From Leptospiraceae bacterium (GTDB lineage Bacteria > Spirochaetota > Leptospiria > Leptospirales > Leptonemataceae): DNA of 17,866 bases. Shown here piece after piece: positions 6,670 to 13,306 of the stretch. The DNA lies in contig JAGRNC010000007.1 of NCBI GenBank assembly GCA_020440935.1, forward strand, positions 1 to 17,866. The letters are read 5' to 3'. Below the pieces are notes generated by a model. It was given only the letters and a program-made list of their open reading frames with translations. It ran no database searches and was not told where the DNA came from. Positions within the stretch are counted from its first letter, which is position 1; every line of letters starts with the position of its first letter. The position numbers and the translations under genes are program-made.

Positions 6670-7395
6670 ATGCTTCCTCCTACCCTTTTTGCCATTGCCA
6701 GTGTTGAGCCAGAGAATCCGAAGAATCTCCGGTACCGTCGCCGCATTCGAGGTGCAGCACAACCGCAAGCTACATGGGCGATCTGCCTGCTGCTTCTGGT
6801 TGCTATCCTCTTTGTTTCCTGCAAACAGAGTTCCACGGTCCAGGATAATGGCAAAAACACCAATGCTACACAGACAGAGGAAAGCAACCTTGTCATGGAC
6901 CCCAATGCTAACCCACCAGGAGAACATCGCGATTGGAAAGTAAGTCTAAGAGGATGGGGCAAACTAAAAATCGGCATGTCGCTCCAGGAGACCAAACGAT
7001 TACTTCCCTTTGGGCTGGACTCCATAAACGATATTGAACCGGGTCAGGAATGTTCGGTACTGGTCCCTGCAGATGCTCCCAGCTCCTATGCCTTTATGTT
7101 TACTGGTAATGGCGATTCGGCGACGCTTGTGCGAATCTACATCGACGTTCCATCTGTGCACACTCTGTCGGGCATCTCGGTGGGATCAAAGGAATCGGAT
7201 GTGCAAAAGGCGTACGGTTCCAAGTTAAAGACCGAACCGCATAAGTACGTAGAAGGGTGGAAGGATCTGATTTATGTGCCGGTGGATGAAGCAGACAAGA
7301 ATCTAAGATTGGTTTTTACCACCGACGGCAAAGTAGTACAACAAATGAGCGTCGGCAGACTTCCGGAAATACTGTACTCGGAAGCCTGCAATTAA
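6670..7395 (+). CDS. Putative lipoprotein with two BamE/SmpA-like short repeats
   Basis: A 241-residue protein with a basic stretch RYRRRIRG (21-28), a hydrophobic core AICLLLLVAILFVS (37-50) and Cys51 as probable lipidation site (LFVSC, a relaxed lipobox of the kind spirochaetes use). After a polar linker rich in Asn, Thr and Ser (52-85) comes a domain with two similar units, LKIGMSLQETKRLLPFG (99-115) and ISVGSKESDVQKAYG (169-183). The pattern 'G-x-S-x-x-[ED]-[TV]-x-x' resembles the helix start in BamE/SmpA-like folds; this is a shape resemblance, not an identification. The n-region of 36 residues is long for a signal peptide, but no standard start lies between 6670 and the hydrophobic core. 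No Shine-Dalgarno sequence is present. The gene is convergent with the small membrane protein gene at 7432. Confidence 0.8.
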   Translation: MLPPTLFAIASVEPENPKNLRYRRRIRGAAQPQATWAICLLLLVAILFVSCKQSSTVQDNGKNTNATQTEESNLVMDPNANPPGEHRDWKVSLRGWGKLKIGMSLQETKRLLPFGLDSINDIEPGQECSVLVPADAPSSYAFMFTGNGDSATLVRIYIDVPSVHTLSGISVGSKESDVQKAYGSKLKTEPHKYVEGWKDLIYVPVDEADKNLRLVFTTDGKVVQQMSVGRLPEILYSEACN

Positions 7396-7431
7396 GCATG
7401 CGAAATAGATCGGCCTGTGGTCCCGGCTATC

Positions 7432-7752
7432 CTAGGTCGCCGGATCGGAAGTCTGGCTCTTCTTTCGAACGATGAATAGCGCCGCCATCAGAGTAATGGC
7501 GAAGAACTCGTAAGCGATCCAGATTAGGAAGTGTACTGGCAAGGCAAAGGGGCTTATGCTGTTTCGAGCTGCAAATTCCCACATTGTACATTCATAGGGG
7601 GGTATATCCATGATCCCTGGACAAATTCCGTTGTAGTCATTCCAGACAATGATGGCCACCAGCCCGCCACTAATCAGTAGCGGCGGTATCACAAGAATTA
7701 CCAGCATCAACATTAACCCGGCTATCCAGGATCTTTTCTGTGCCATGAACAT
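7432..7752 (-). CDS. Small membrane protein with two predicted transmembrane helices
   Basis: The 106-residue product has a short basic N-terminus (MAQKRS), a long hydrophobic segment (about 10-37, AGLMLMLVILVIPPLL onward), a polar loop with two cysteines (Cys44, Cys55; about 38-68) and a second hydrophobic segment (about 70-95) ending in VRKKSQ. Charge distribution (KR before helix 1, RKK after helix 2) places both ends in the cytoplasm and the Cys-containing loop in the periplasm. No family recognised. ATG 7752 has a second ATG two codons on (7746) and no clear ribosome site. The gene stands alone between two oppositely oriented genes. Confidence 0.65.
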   Translation of the reverse strand: MFMAQKRSWIAGLMLMLVILVIPPLLISGGLVAIIVWNDYNGICPGIMDIPPYECTMWEFAARNSISPFALPVHFLIWIAYEFFAITLMAALFIVRKKSQTSDPAT

Positions 7753-7859
7753 CAGTAAGCCTGCGTAAGAATTAACTCAAGAGATTTTAGCGCCCGTCTT
7801 AGATTGGCCGCCGACAATTTTCAGGAAATCCAGGGCGAGGGATGAGCGAAAGGGAAAGA

Positions 7860-7887
7860 TTGCCAGTATGGACAAATGCAGTAGTAT
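7860..7887 (+). promoter_or_regulatory. Candidate promoter immediately before the beta-glucosidase gene
   Basis: TTGCCA (7860-7865), a 16-bp spacer and TAGTAT (7882-7887) resemble a sigma-70 promoter. The -10 ends 5 nt before ATG 7893, the same arrangement as at 6659-6672, implying a leaderless or near-leaderless message. Confidence 0.35.
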
Positions 7888-7892
7888 AGGTC

Positions 7893-9239
7893 ATGGACCA
7901 TTCGGACTTCAAGGGAAGCGATTTTGGAGAGTTTGTCTGGGGTGCGGCTACAGCAGCTTACCAGATTGAGGGCGGATTTGATGCCGACGGCAAAGGGCCT
8001 TCCATCTGGGACGATTTTGCTCATCGAGGAAAAATTCGACACAAACAAACCGGCAACGTTGCATGCGACCACTACCATCGGATGCCTCAGGACGTAGCAC
8101 TGATGAAGCAAATGGGCCTCAAAGCCTATCGATTTTCCATAAGCTGGCCCAGGGTTCTACCCACCGGAAGCCTGGATGGAGGGATTAATCGGCCGGGATT
8201 GGATTTCTATGACCGCCTTGTGGATGAACTTCTGGAAGCCGGCATTGAACCATTCGCCACGCTGTACCACTGGGACTTGCCGCTGGCGCTTTCGCAAAAA
8301 GGGGGCTGGCTTAATCGCGATATTGCCGATGAATTTGCCGGTTATGCGCGATTGATGACCGATTCGCTGGGAGATCGGGTCAAACGCTGGATCATTCTGA
8401 ATGAACCTTTCGTTTTTCTTCTGCTCGGCTACGGTATCGGATATTTTCCCCCGCAGAAACGCGGGCCTTCAAAGTTTGCTCGCGCATCGCACTATGCAAT
8501 GCTTGCTCAGGGCAAGGCGGCGCGGGCTATGGCAGCCTCCCGCAATGACCTGGAAATTGGAACGACGGTATCCACACTGGCAGGCGAGGCCGCTTCGCAG
8601 GCGCCCCGACATCTGCGCGCTCTGGCCCGCCACGATGCATTTTTTAACCGATTGTACGTAGATCCTATTGTGGGACGCGGATACCCCACCGATGATTTGC
8701 CATTTCTGCGAAGAATCGAAAAATACATCCATCCCGATGACATGGACCTGGTGCAATATCCCTTCGATTTTCTGGGAATAAATCACTACTCCAGAAAAAC
8801 GGTGCGATCGGCCTGGTGGATGCCCTATCTAAAATTCTGGGAGCATAAGCCACTGAAAGATGTAGAGCTAACCAGCATGGGCTGGGAAGTACATCCTGCA
8901 GGGATTTACGAGATACTCAAGAAGTTTGGCGATTATCCAGAGATTCCGGCGCTCTATATCACAGAAAACGGCGCAGCCTACACCGATAAAATTTCATCGG
9001 ACGGTTCGATTCATGATGAACGAAGGCTTCGCTACATCCGCGAATACTTGCAGCAATGCCTGCGGGCCAAAAACGAGGGTGTAAACTTAAAGGGATACTT
9101 TGTCTGGAGTCTTCTGGATAACCTGGAGTGGAAGGAAGGCTACGATAAAACGTTTGGCGTTGTCCATGTGGATTTCGAATCGCAAAAGCGAACGGTGAAA
9201 GATAGCGGTCTGTGGTACAGCGAATTTATAGGATCCTGA
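7893..9239 (+). CDS. Glycoside hydrolase family 1 beta-glucosidase
   Basis: A full-length 448-residue GH1 enzyme that hydrolyses beta-glucosides or related glycosides from the non-reducing end by a retaining mechanism. The N-terminal signature FVWGAATAAYQIEGG is at 14-28, with Gln24 as sugar-binding residue. Tyr125-His126-Trp127 (LYHWD) is also typical. The acid/base Glu171 is in ILNEP (168-172), and the nucleophile Glu358 in ITENG (356-360). The C-terminal aglycone/glycone site WSLLDNLEW (405-413) is intact. There is no signal peptide, so the enzyme acts in the cytoplasm. No sugar transporter or PTS gene is adjacent, and the lack of basic phospho-sugar pocket residues argues weakly against a 6-phospho-glucosidase. 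No Shine-Dalgarno sequence; a -10-like hexamer lies just before the ATG. Confidence 0.93.
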   Translation: MDHSDFKGSDFGEFVWGAATAAYQIEGGFDADGKGPSIWDDFAHRGKIRHKQTGNVACDHYHRMPQDVALMKQMGLKAYRFSISWPRVLPTGSLDGGINRPGLDFYDRLVDELLEAGIEPFATLYHWDLPLALSQKGGWLNRDIADEFAGYARLMTDSLGDRVKRWIILNEPFVFLLLGYGIGYFPPQKRGPSKFARASHYAMLAQGKAARAMAASRNDLEIGTTVSTLAGEAASQAPRHLRALARHDAFFNRLYVDPIVGRGYPTDDLPFLRRIEKYIHPDDMDLVQYPFDFLGINHYSRKTVRSAWWMPYLKFWEHKPLKDVELTSMGWEVHPAGIYEILKKFGDYPEIPALYITENGAAYTDKISSDGSIHDERRLRYIREYLQQCLRAKNEGVNLKGYFVWSLLDNLEWKEGYDKTFGVVHVDFESQKRTVKDSGLWYSEFIGS

Positions 9240-9278
9240 AACTCTGCGCCGAACGAGCGAGACGAAAGTACAGACTCA

Positions 9279-10265
9279 CTACTTCCCTTTGCTTTTGCCG
9301 CTTTTCTTTTCGTTCCCTTTGGCCGCCTTTGCCATTTTCTCCTGGTGAGACTTTTCGCTTTGATCGGGTGATTTTGTAATGGCGTCCACCAGAGTTTCCA
9401 ATCCTGCCTTCCAGCGTTCTAATAGATCGTTTTTCTCTTTGGATGGTTTCCCACTGGCGCCGTCGGTGTCGTCCTTGGGCGATGTTAATCGGTTATAGGC
9501 TTTCTCCATCTGGATGATCTTCTTTTCCAGATCATCCAACCATTTGGTATTGGCCTCGCCCTTCTTGCTGAAATCCCCAAATTCGTATTCTACGATGTCC
9601 TCTTTTACATTTCCCTTGAACAGCAGATGCATCTCTACTCTAAAATACTTCTGGATTAGCGAGAATCGACCTTCCTTTTCCAACCTACGAACGCTCACGT
9701 TCAGATGGGTCGATTCCAGTACTCGAAGAGGACGAAACTTGGAAGCGCGCTGTACAAGATCATGATCCTCGGCAAGCTTCAGCGATTCGTCAAAGCCCCC
9801 CACTCGATTGAACAACCGTCGCGTAATAAATATGCAGAATCCGGCCGCCCGTGGATTTAGATCCTGATTCATCTTTACCGAAAGATTGGCGAAGCGAAAC
9901 ATGATGTCATCGAGCTTTAGATTAGAACTGGGATGAAATTCGCATGTGGCCAGATCAAGAAATCGATGGTCCAATTCTTTTAGCGCCTTTTCGAGAAAGT
10001 CGGTAGGGAGCGATACGTCAGCATCGAAAAAGAAAAGGAATTCACCGTTTGCCACTTCGGCTCCACGATTGCGACCCGGTCCAGGCATGCCGCCCGGCAC
10101 CACGCGGGCTCCGTATTTCTTGGCCAGCTTGACGGTATTATCTTTCGATCCGGCGTCAGCAACAATGACCTCAAAATCCTGGAAGCTTTGCTTTTTCAAA
10201 GACTCCAGAAGGATCGGCAGATCTTCTTCTTCGTTTAGAGTGGGAACGACTACGCTGACTCGCAT
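9279..10265 (-). CDS. Family 2 glycosyltransferase with long charged C-terminal tail
   Basis: From ATG 10265 the product has 328 residues and opens directly with the GT2 nucleotide-binding strand MRVSVVVPTLNEEEDL. Other GT-A features follow: Asp37 in VADAGSKDNT, the DxD motif Asp81-Ala-Asp83 in FFFDADVSLP, GGFDE at 156-160 and the catalytic-type Glu166-Asp167 in LAEDHDL. It probably transfers a sugar from a nucleotide sugar to a lipid or surface glycan acceptor at the cytoplasmic side of the membrane. Residues 205-225 may form a membrane-proximal helix. The final ~95 residues (from about 233) are hydrophilic and Lys/Glu/Asp-rich, ending in KGNEKKSGKSKGK, unlike ordinary GT2 proteins. A TTG at 10304 in frame would add 13 residues and is less likely. 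No other glycan gene is adjacent; the gene is downstream of flaG and convergent with the beta-glucosidase gene. Confidence 0.9.
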   Translation of the reverse strand: MRVSVVVPTLNEEEDLPILLESLKKQSFQDFEVIVADAGSKDNTVKLAKKYGARVVPGGMPGPGRNRGAEVANGEFLFFFDADVSLPTDFLEKALKELDHRFLDLATCEFHPSSNLKLDDIMFRFANLSVKMNQDLNPRAAGFCIFITRRLFNRVGGFDESLKLAEDHDLVQRASKFRPLRVLESTHLNVSVRRLEKEGRFSLIQKYFRVEMHLLFKGNVKEDIVEYEFGDFSKKGEANTKWLDDLEKKIIQMEKAYNRLTSPKDDTDGASGKPSKEKNDLLERWKAGLETLVDAITKSPDQSEKSHQEKMAKAAKGNEKKSGKSKGK

Positions 10266-10306
10266 AGTCCGAGCCTGAAGCTCGGCCAGGATGATGGCAA
10301 ACAAAT

Positions 10307-10358
10307 TCCCAAAAAAGGGGCGGGCACACTTATCCCCGGAACCGCGGTAGGCGGCTCC
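10307..10358 (-). terminator. Hairpin and T-run downstream of flaG
   Basis: On the minus strand GGAGCCGC (10358-10351) and GCGGTTCC (10345-10338) form an 8-bp stem with one G-U pair and a 5-nt loop, starting 10 bp after the flaG stop. A run of six T follows about 25 nt later (10317-10307 region), preceded by GC-rich sequence. The distance is too long for a classic terminator, so this is tentative. Confidence 0.35.
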
Positions 10359-10368
10359 AGGGTAAGGG

Positions 10369-10740
10369 TCAGGCTTGTTCGTTCAGCAGCAAACCAGACA
10401 TCTCTTCCATATGAGATGCAAATTCCAGAAGTTTGGAGGATGGTATTTCCTGCAGCACTTCTCCGGTTAGAAAATTGTACAGCTTCACTTGAATTGTACC
10501 TGTTTCATCGTGAATGGAATATTGAAACCGGGTATTGGACTTCCGGTCGCTTGCAAACATATCGAGAGCATCCAGGGCACGCTGCACTTTCTTTCGATTC
10601 TCGGGAGTGTCCGAAACATCCCGATGGTCTCCGGATTGCAGACTGGCGATTAGATTCTCTCGCGAAGAGCTAACCTTTTCCTGGTCTCTGGTGGTCGAAT
10701 TGGCCGCCTGAACTCTGTTGTTCAACTGGACTGCTTCCAT
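10369..10740 (-). CDS. flaG: FlaG-family flagellar protein
   Basis: The 123-residue product has the FlaG layout: a variable polar N-terminal region (1-65), then RFQYSIHDETGTIQVKLYNFLTGEVLQEIP (about 71-100, with key elements DETG, V-x-L, TGEVLQEIP) and a C-terminal helix KLLEFASHMEEMSGLLLNEQA. FlaG proteins influence filament length in several bacteria, and the gene usually lies near late flagellar genes; the biochemical role is unclear. ATG 10740 has a good ribosome site, GAGGT, six nt upstream. A sigma-28-type promoter (10786-10760) lies directly before it, and fliA, coding for sigma-28, is the next gene upstream. Probably transcribed separately from the flhF-fliA operon. Confidence 0.88.
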   Translation of the reverse strand: MEAVQLNNRVQAANSTTRDQEKVSSSRENLIASLQSGDHRDVSDTPENRKKVQRALDALDMFASDRKSNTRFQYSIHDETGTIQVKLYNFLTGEVLQEIPSSKLLEFASHMEEMSGLLLNEQA

Positions 10741-11046
10741 GGCATTACCTCAATATTAGGATTCGGCAAAGGGCTGAAGCAACTTAACGGTTGGAAGGCA
10801 AATAAGAGCGCTTTCCAGGCTCGATTTTGGACCAATCAGGACGGCATTTTCTGTCTTTCTGGCAGCCAATAGCCGCTGCTTCGGGACTCTTAAAATGGGA
10901 AACCGGGATTCACCCGAAAAGGACAGAGGACTTCTGAGCTGGTCCGGCCGAAACGGGGCCTTAAACCCGGCTCGCTTGCTGACATTTCGATGGGGTCATT
11001 TTCCGCCGCCGATTAAGAATTTCCGTGATTGGTATGATTCGATGCG
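10741..11046. other. Intergenic region between fliA and flaG
   Basis: These 306 bp contain the flaG promoter at the left end. A small inverted repeat GCAGC/GCTGC (about 10864-10881) is present without a T-run. No clear terminator follows fliA and no further coding frame with protein-like sequence was found; a plus-strand frame at 10895-11113 runs into the fliA tail and looks spurious. Confidence 0.5.
10760..10786 (-). promoter_or_regulatory. Sigma-28 (FliA) type promoter of flaG
   Basis: On the minus strand TAAG (10786-10783), exactly 15 bp, then GCCGAATC (10767-10760). The sigma-28 consensus is TAAA-N15-GCCGATAA, so -35 matches 3 of 4 and the -10 begins with the full GCCGA core. The -10 ends 19 nt before the flaG ATG, leaving room for the start site and the GAGGT ribosome site. 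Confidence 0.7.
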
Positions 11047-11844
11047 CTACTTCTTGAGCGCATTCTTCATGCGCACAAGCTTACCGCGCAAGCGCATGAT
11101 GGCTTTTGTGTGAAGCTGCGAAATGCGCGATTCGGTAACTTCCAGAACTTCGCCAATTTCTTTGAGGGTTAGATCTTCGTAGTAATAGAGTACAATTACT
11201 TTCTTCTCTTTGTCTGGAAGGGTTTTGATCGCTTCGACGATTACGGACTTGATCTCTTCTTTCTCAATTAGCGAGTCTGGATTTAGATTCTGCGGACTTT
11301 CCAGAGTCTCCATAAAGGAGACTTCGTCGTTGTCATCTCCCATGTACCAGATATCGTTGAGGGAAATGATGGATGTACCCGAGATCTTTGTAAGTAGACT
11401 TTGCAGCTCGTCTACAGAAATGCCCATCTCTTTGGCAATATCCTCGTCTTCGACAGTATGCCCCAGCTTGTTTTCCAGCATGGAAATGATTTCTTCCACC
11501 TGACGGGCTTTCTGGCGAATACTCCGGGGAATCCAGTCGATGCTTCGAAGTTCATCGAAGATAGCGCCACGAATTCGGGTCATGGCGTAGGTCTTGAATT
11601 TAATATCTCGGTTTGGATCGAATTTTTCGATGGCGTCCAGTAGTCCGAATGATCCATAGCTTACCAGGTCATCGAACTCTACGTTTTGCGGCATTCCGAT
11701 GGCCACTTTTCCGGCCACATACTTTACCAGCGGTGCATATTTCTCGGCAAAGAAATCGCGCAGCTCGGGCGTCCCTTCCTTGCGATAACGCTGCCAGAGG
11801 GCCTGCTCATCTTCGTCTTTATATTTTTCGTAGATTTTTGACAT
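11047..11844 (-). CDS. fliA: Flagellar sigma factor sigma-28 (FliA/WhiG)
   Basis: The 265-residue protein is a group 3 sigma factor with all three expected domains. Region 2, about 36-105, includes FDDLVSYGSFGLLDAIEKFD and FKTYAMTRIRGAIFDELR, which recognise and melt the -10. Region 3, about 106-185, starts DWIPRSIRQKARQ. Region 4, about 205-257, contains LTLKEIGEVLEVTESRISQL as helix-turn-helix for the -35. It directs late flagellar and chemotaxis genes. It is the last gene of the flhF-flhG-membrane protein-fliA operon, 8 bp after its upstream neighbour. The nearby flaG promoter fits its recognition sequence. Activity is normally held by anti-sigma FlgM, not encoded in this window. Start ATG 11844 is followed directly by the expected N-terminal helix. 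Confidence 0.95.
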   Translation of the reverse strand: MSKIYEKYKDEDEQALWQRYRKEGTPELRDFFAEKYAPLVKYVAGKVAIGMPQNVEFDDLVSYGSFGLLDAIEKFDPNRDIKFKTYAMTRIRGAIFDELRSIDWIPRSIRQKARQVEEIISMLENKLGHTVEDEDIAKEMGISVDELQSLLTKISGTSIISLNDIWYMGDDNDEVSFMETLESPQNLNPDSLIEKEEIKSVIVEAIKTLPDKEKKVIVLYYYEDLTLKEIGEVLEVTESRISQLHTKAIMRLRGKLVRMKNALKK

Positions 11845-11852
11845 TCGACAGG

Positions 11853-12293
11853 CTATTCATCCCGGGACAACATGGTGCGGATGGCGGAGGCCATGAGGCG
11901 CGGGTTGTTTTTGACTTTGACTTTGTCTACCAGGATATGATCCCCGAATTCTTTCCTCTCTGGCTCCATTCCCTCTGCGAAAGCGGACTCTGCAGCGCCT
12001 TCTTCCGGTAGTGGGATATCCCCTCCTTCCGCGTCCAGGGAATCCAGACCACCGAGGTCGTCTTCCGCCAGTTCAGACGCATCTCCGGCGCCGCTCAGAA
12101 GGTCAAGAAACTCGGGTACTCGATTCTTCAGTACCTGATAGACCCCCACTCCCAGCGCTGCAGAGAGAACTGTGCAGATCAAAGCAGTAATCACTACATG
12201 CGTCAAGCTGTTTCCGGACATAAGCCCGAAAGCGATGGAAATGGCCAGGCCCAGGATGGAAAATATGGCTATAAATTTTATCTGTAGGGACAT
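11853..12293 (-). CDS. Small membrane protein of the flhF-fliA operon, unknown function
   Basis: The 146-residue product has two predicted membrane helices (about 5-26, KFIAIFSILGLAISIAFGLM; and 31-55, THVVITALICTVLSAALGVGV). An acidic, low-complexity linker (66-112; Asp, Glu, Ala and Gly rich) follows, then a short basic-hydrophobic C-terminal end (DHILVDKVKVKNNPRLMASA). Position between flhG and fliA, 15 bp after the former and 8 bp before the latter, indicates cotranscription and a role linked to flagella. Proteins of this layout occur at this position in other spirochaetes, as far as I recall, but I know of no function. Because FlhF and FlhG act at the membrane near the pole, a membrane partner in the same operon is plausible; this is inference. 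Confidence 0.8.
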   Translation of the reverse strand: MSLQIKFIAIFSILGLAISIAFGLMSGNSLTHVVITALICTVLSAALGVGVYQVLKNRVPEFLDLLSGAGDASELAEDDLGGLDSLDAEGGDIPLPEEGAAESAFAEGMEPERKEFGDHILVDKVKVKNNPRLMASAIRTMLSRDE

Positions 12294-12308
12294 GCCAGAT
12301 GCCCGGGA

Positions 12309-13262
12309 TCAGTCGTTTCCGATCCCCACCATCTGGAAGATTTTGGAGAAGAATCCGGAAATGCCTTCGCCCTCTACATCAAGATCGCGATTTAAGAGCC
12401 GAGCGGCAACGTGCTGCATGCAGGCCGAGCTCTTTGCACCGGGGTATAGAACCACGTGCGGTCGCTGGCTACGGATGCTTTTTTGCACCAAATTCTCTTC
12501 GAAAATGAAGCCCAGGTTCTGGACCTGAGTCTTTAGAAATTGTGAGGAAATGCTGATCAGTCGGTCGGCGACTCGCTTGGCTTCCAGGGCGGTGGGAACT
12601 CGATTTACCACCAATTTAATTGTCTTTTCCTGACGGTTGGCCACGATGCTCTTGATCATTCCGTAAGCATCGGTGATCGCGGTCGGCTCAGGAGTCGTCA
12701 CTACCACCACGTCATCGGCAGGCATAACAAGGCCAATCACATTGGAGCCCACTCCTGCGCCGGTATCGATGATCATTACATCGTAACCACTTAGCTCTTC
12801 GAGCCCGGAAAGGAAGTGCTCTCTTTGATCGTCGCTAAGATTTGCCAGCTGGCTGATACCGTTGGCTCCGGCGATTATGTCTATTCCGTAGTTTGTAGGG
12901 ATGATGATATCTTTGAGCTTGCGACGACCTTTCATCACCTCGTAGATATTGTGCTCCGGAATAATACCAAGCAGTACGTTGATATTGGCCAGGCCCAGAT
13001 CTCCATCAAACAGCAGCACTTTTTTGCCCAACTGGGCCATGCTGATTGCCAGGTTTACCGAGACAGTGGTTTTTCCCACGCCCCCTTTTCCTGAAGTAAC
13101 AGATATTATGCGGGTGGCCTTTTCGGCGCCGGACTCCGTTTCGCTTTGCTCTGCGATGCTTTCCATAGGCATTCCACGCTCCAGCACTGTAGCCGGACCG
13201 ACTCCAGCCAGAACCTCTGCCGTCTGCGTTCGAGTATTTCTGACCTTATCGAATCGTTCCAT
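12309..13262 (-). CDS. flhG: FlhG (YlxH/MinD-like) ATPase controlling flagellar number
   Basis: A 317-residue ParA/MinD-type ATPase. The deviant Walker A is GKGGVGKTT (58-66, signature Lys59), DGDLGLAN is at 86-93 (switch I), and MIIDTGAG at 163-170 (Walker B/switch II with Asp166). The C-terminal GFFSKIFQMVGI (303-314) is an amphipathic membrane-targeting helix of MinD type. FlhG dimerises on ATP, binds membrane and C-ring proteins, and stimulates the GTPase of FlhF. The N-terminal 50 residues are polar, and I do not see the DQAxxLR activator motif found in Bacillus and gamma-proteobacterial FlhG; FDKVRNTRTQ (4-13) is the nearest stretch. ATG 13262 gives the longest frame, with GGA five nt upstream; ATG 13172 or 13166 are alternatives. 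It begins 44 bp after flhF. Confidence 0.94.
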   Translation of the reverse strand: MERFDKVRNTRTQTAEVLAGVGPATVLERGMPMESIAEQSETESGAEKATRIISVTSGKGGVGKTTVSVNLAISMAQLGKKVLLFDGDLGLANINVLLGIIPEHNIYEVMKGRRKLKDIIIPTNYGIDIIAGANGISQLANLSDDQREHFLSGLEELSGYDVMIIDTGAGVGSNVIGLVMPADDVVVVTTPEPTAITDAYGMIKSIVANRQEKTIKLVVNRVPTALEAKRVADRLISISSQFLKTQVQNLGFIFEENLVQKSIRSQRPHVVLYPGAKSSACMQHVAARLLNRDLDVEGEGISGFFSKIFQMVGIGND

Positions 13263-13306
13263 TGTTCCGGTCTCTCTTCAACGATAATTTAGACCGTATT
13301 TCCGAC

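Noticed and set aside
6046..6927. Minus-strand frame of 293 codons
   Set aside because: Long, but it runs antisense to rpsD, across the rpsD terminator and into the lipoprotein gene; the plus-strand genes are certain.
7423..7443. CCGGC/GCCGG inverted repeat with 11-nt loop between convergent genes
   Set aside because: Short stem, long loop and no T-run; too weak to call a terminator.
10895..11113. Plus-strand frame of 72 codons between flaG and fliA
   Set aside because: Its end overlaps the fliA 3' end and it has no ribosome site.
11613..12011. Plus-strand frame of 132 codons
   Set aside because: Antisense to fliA and to the operon membrane protein; Arg/Phe/His-rich composition of a shadow frame.
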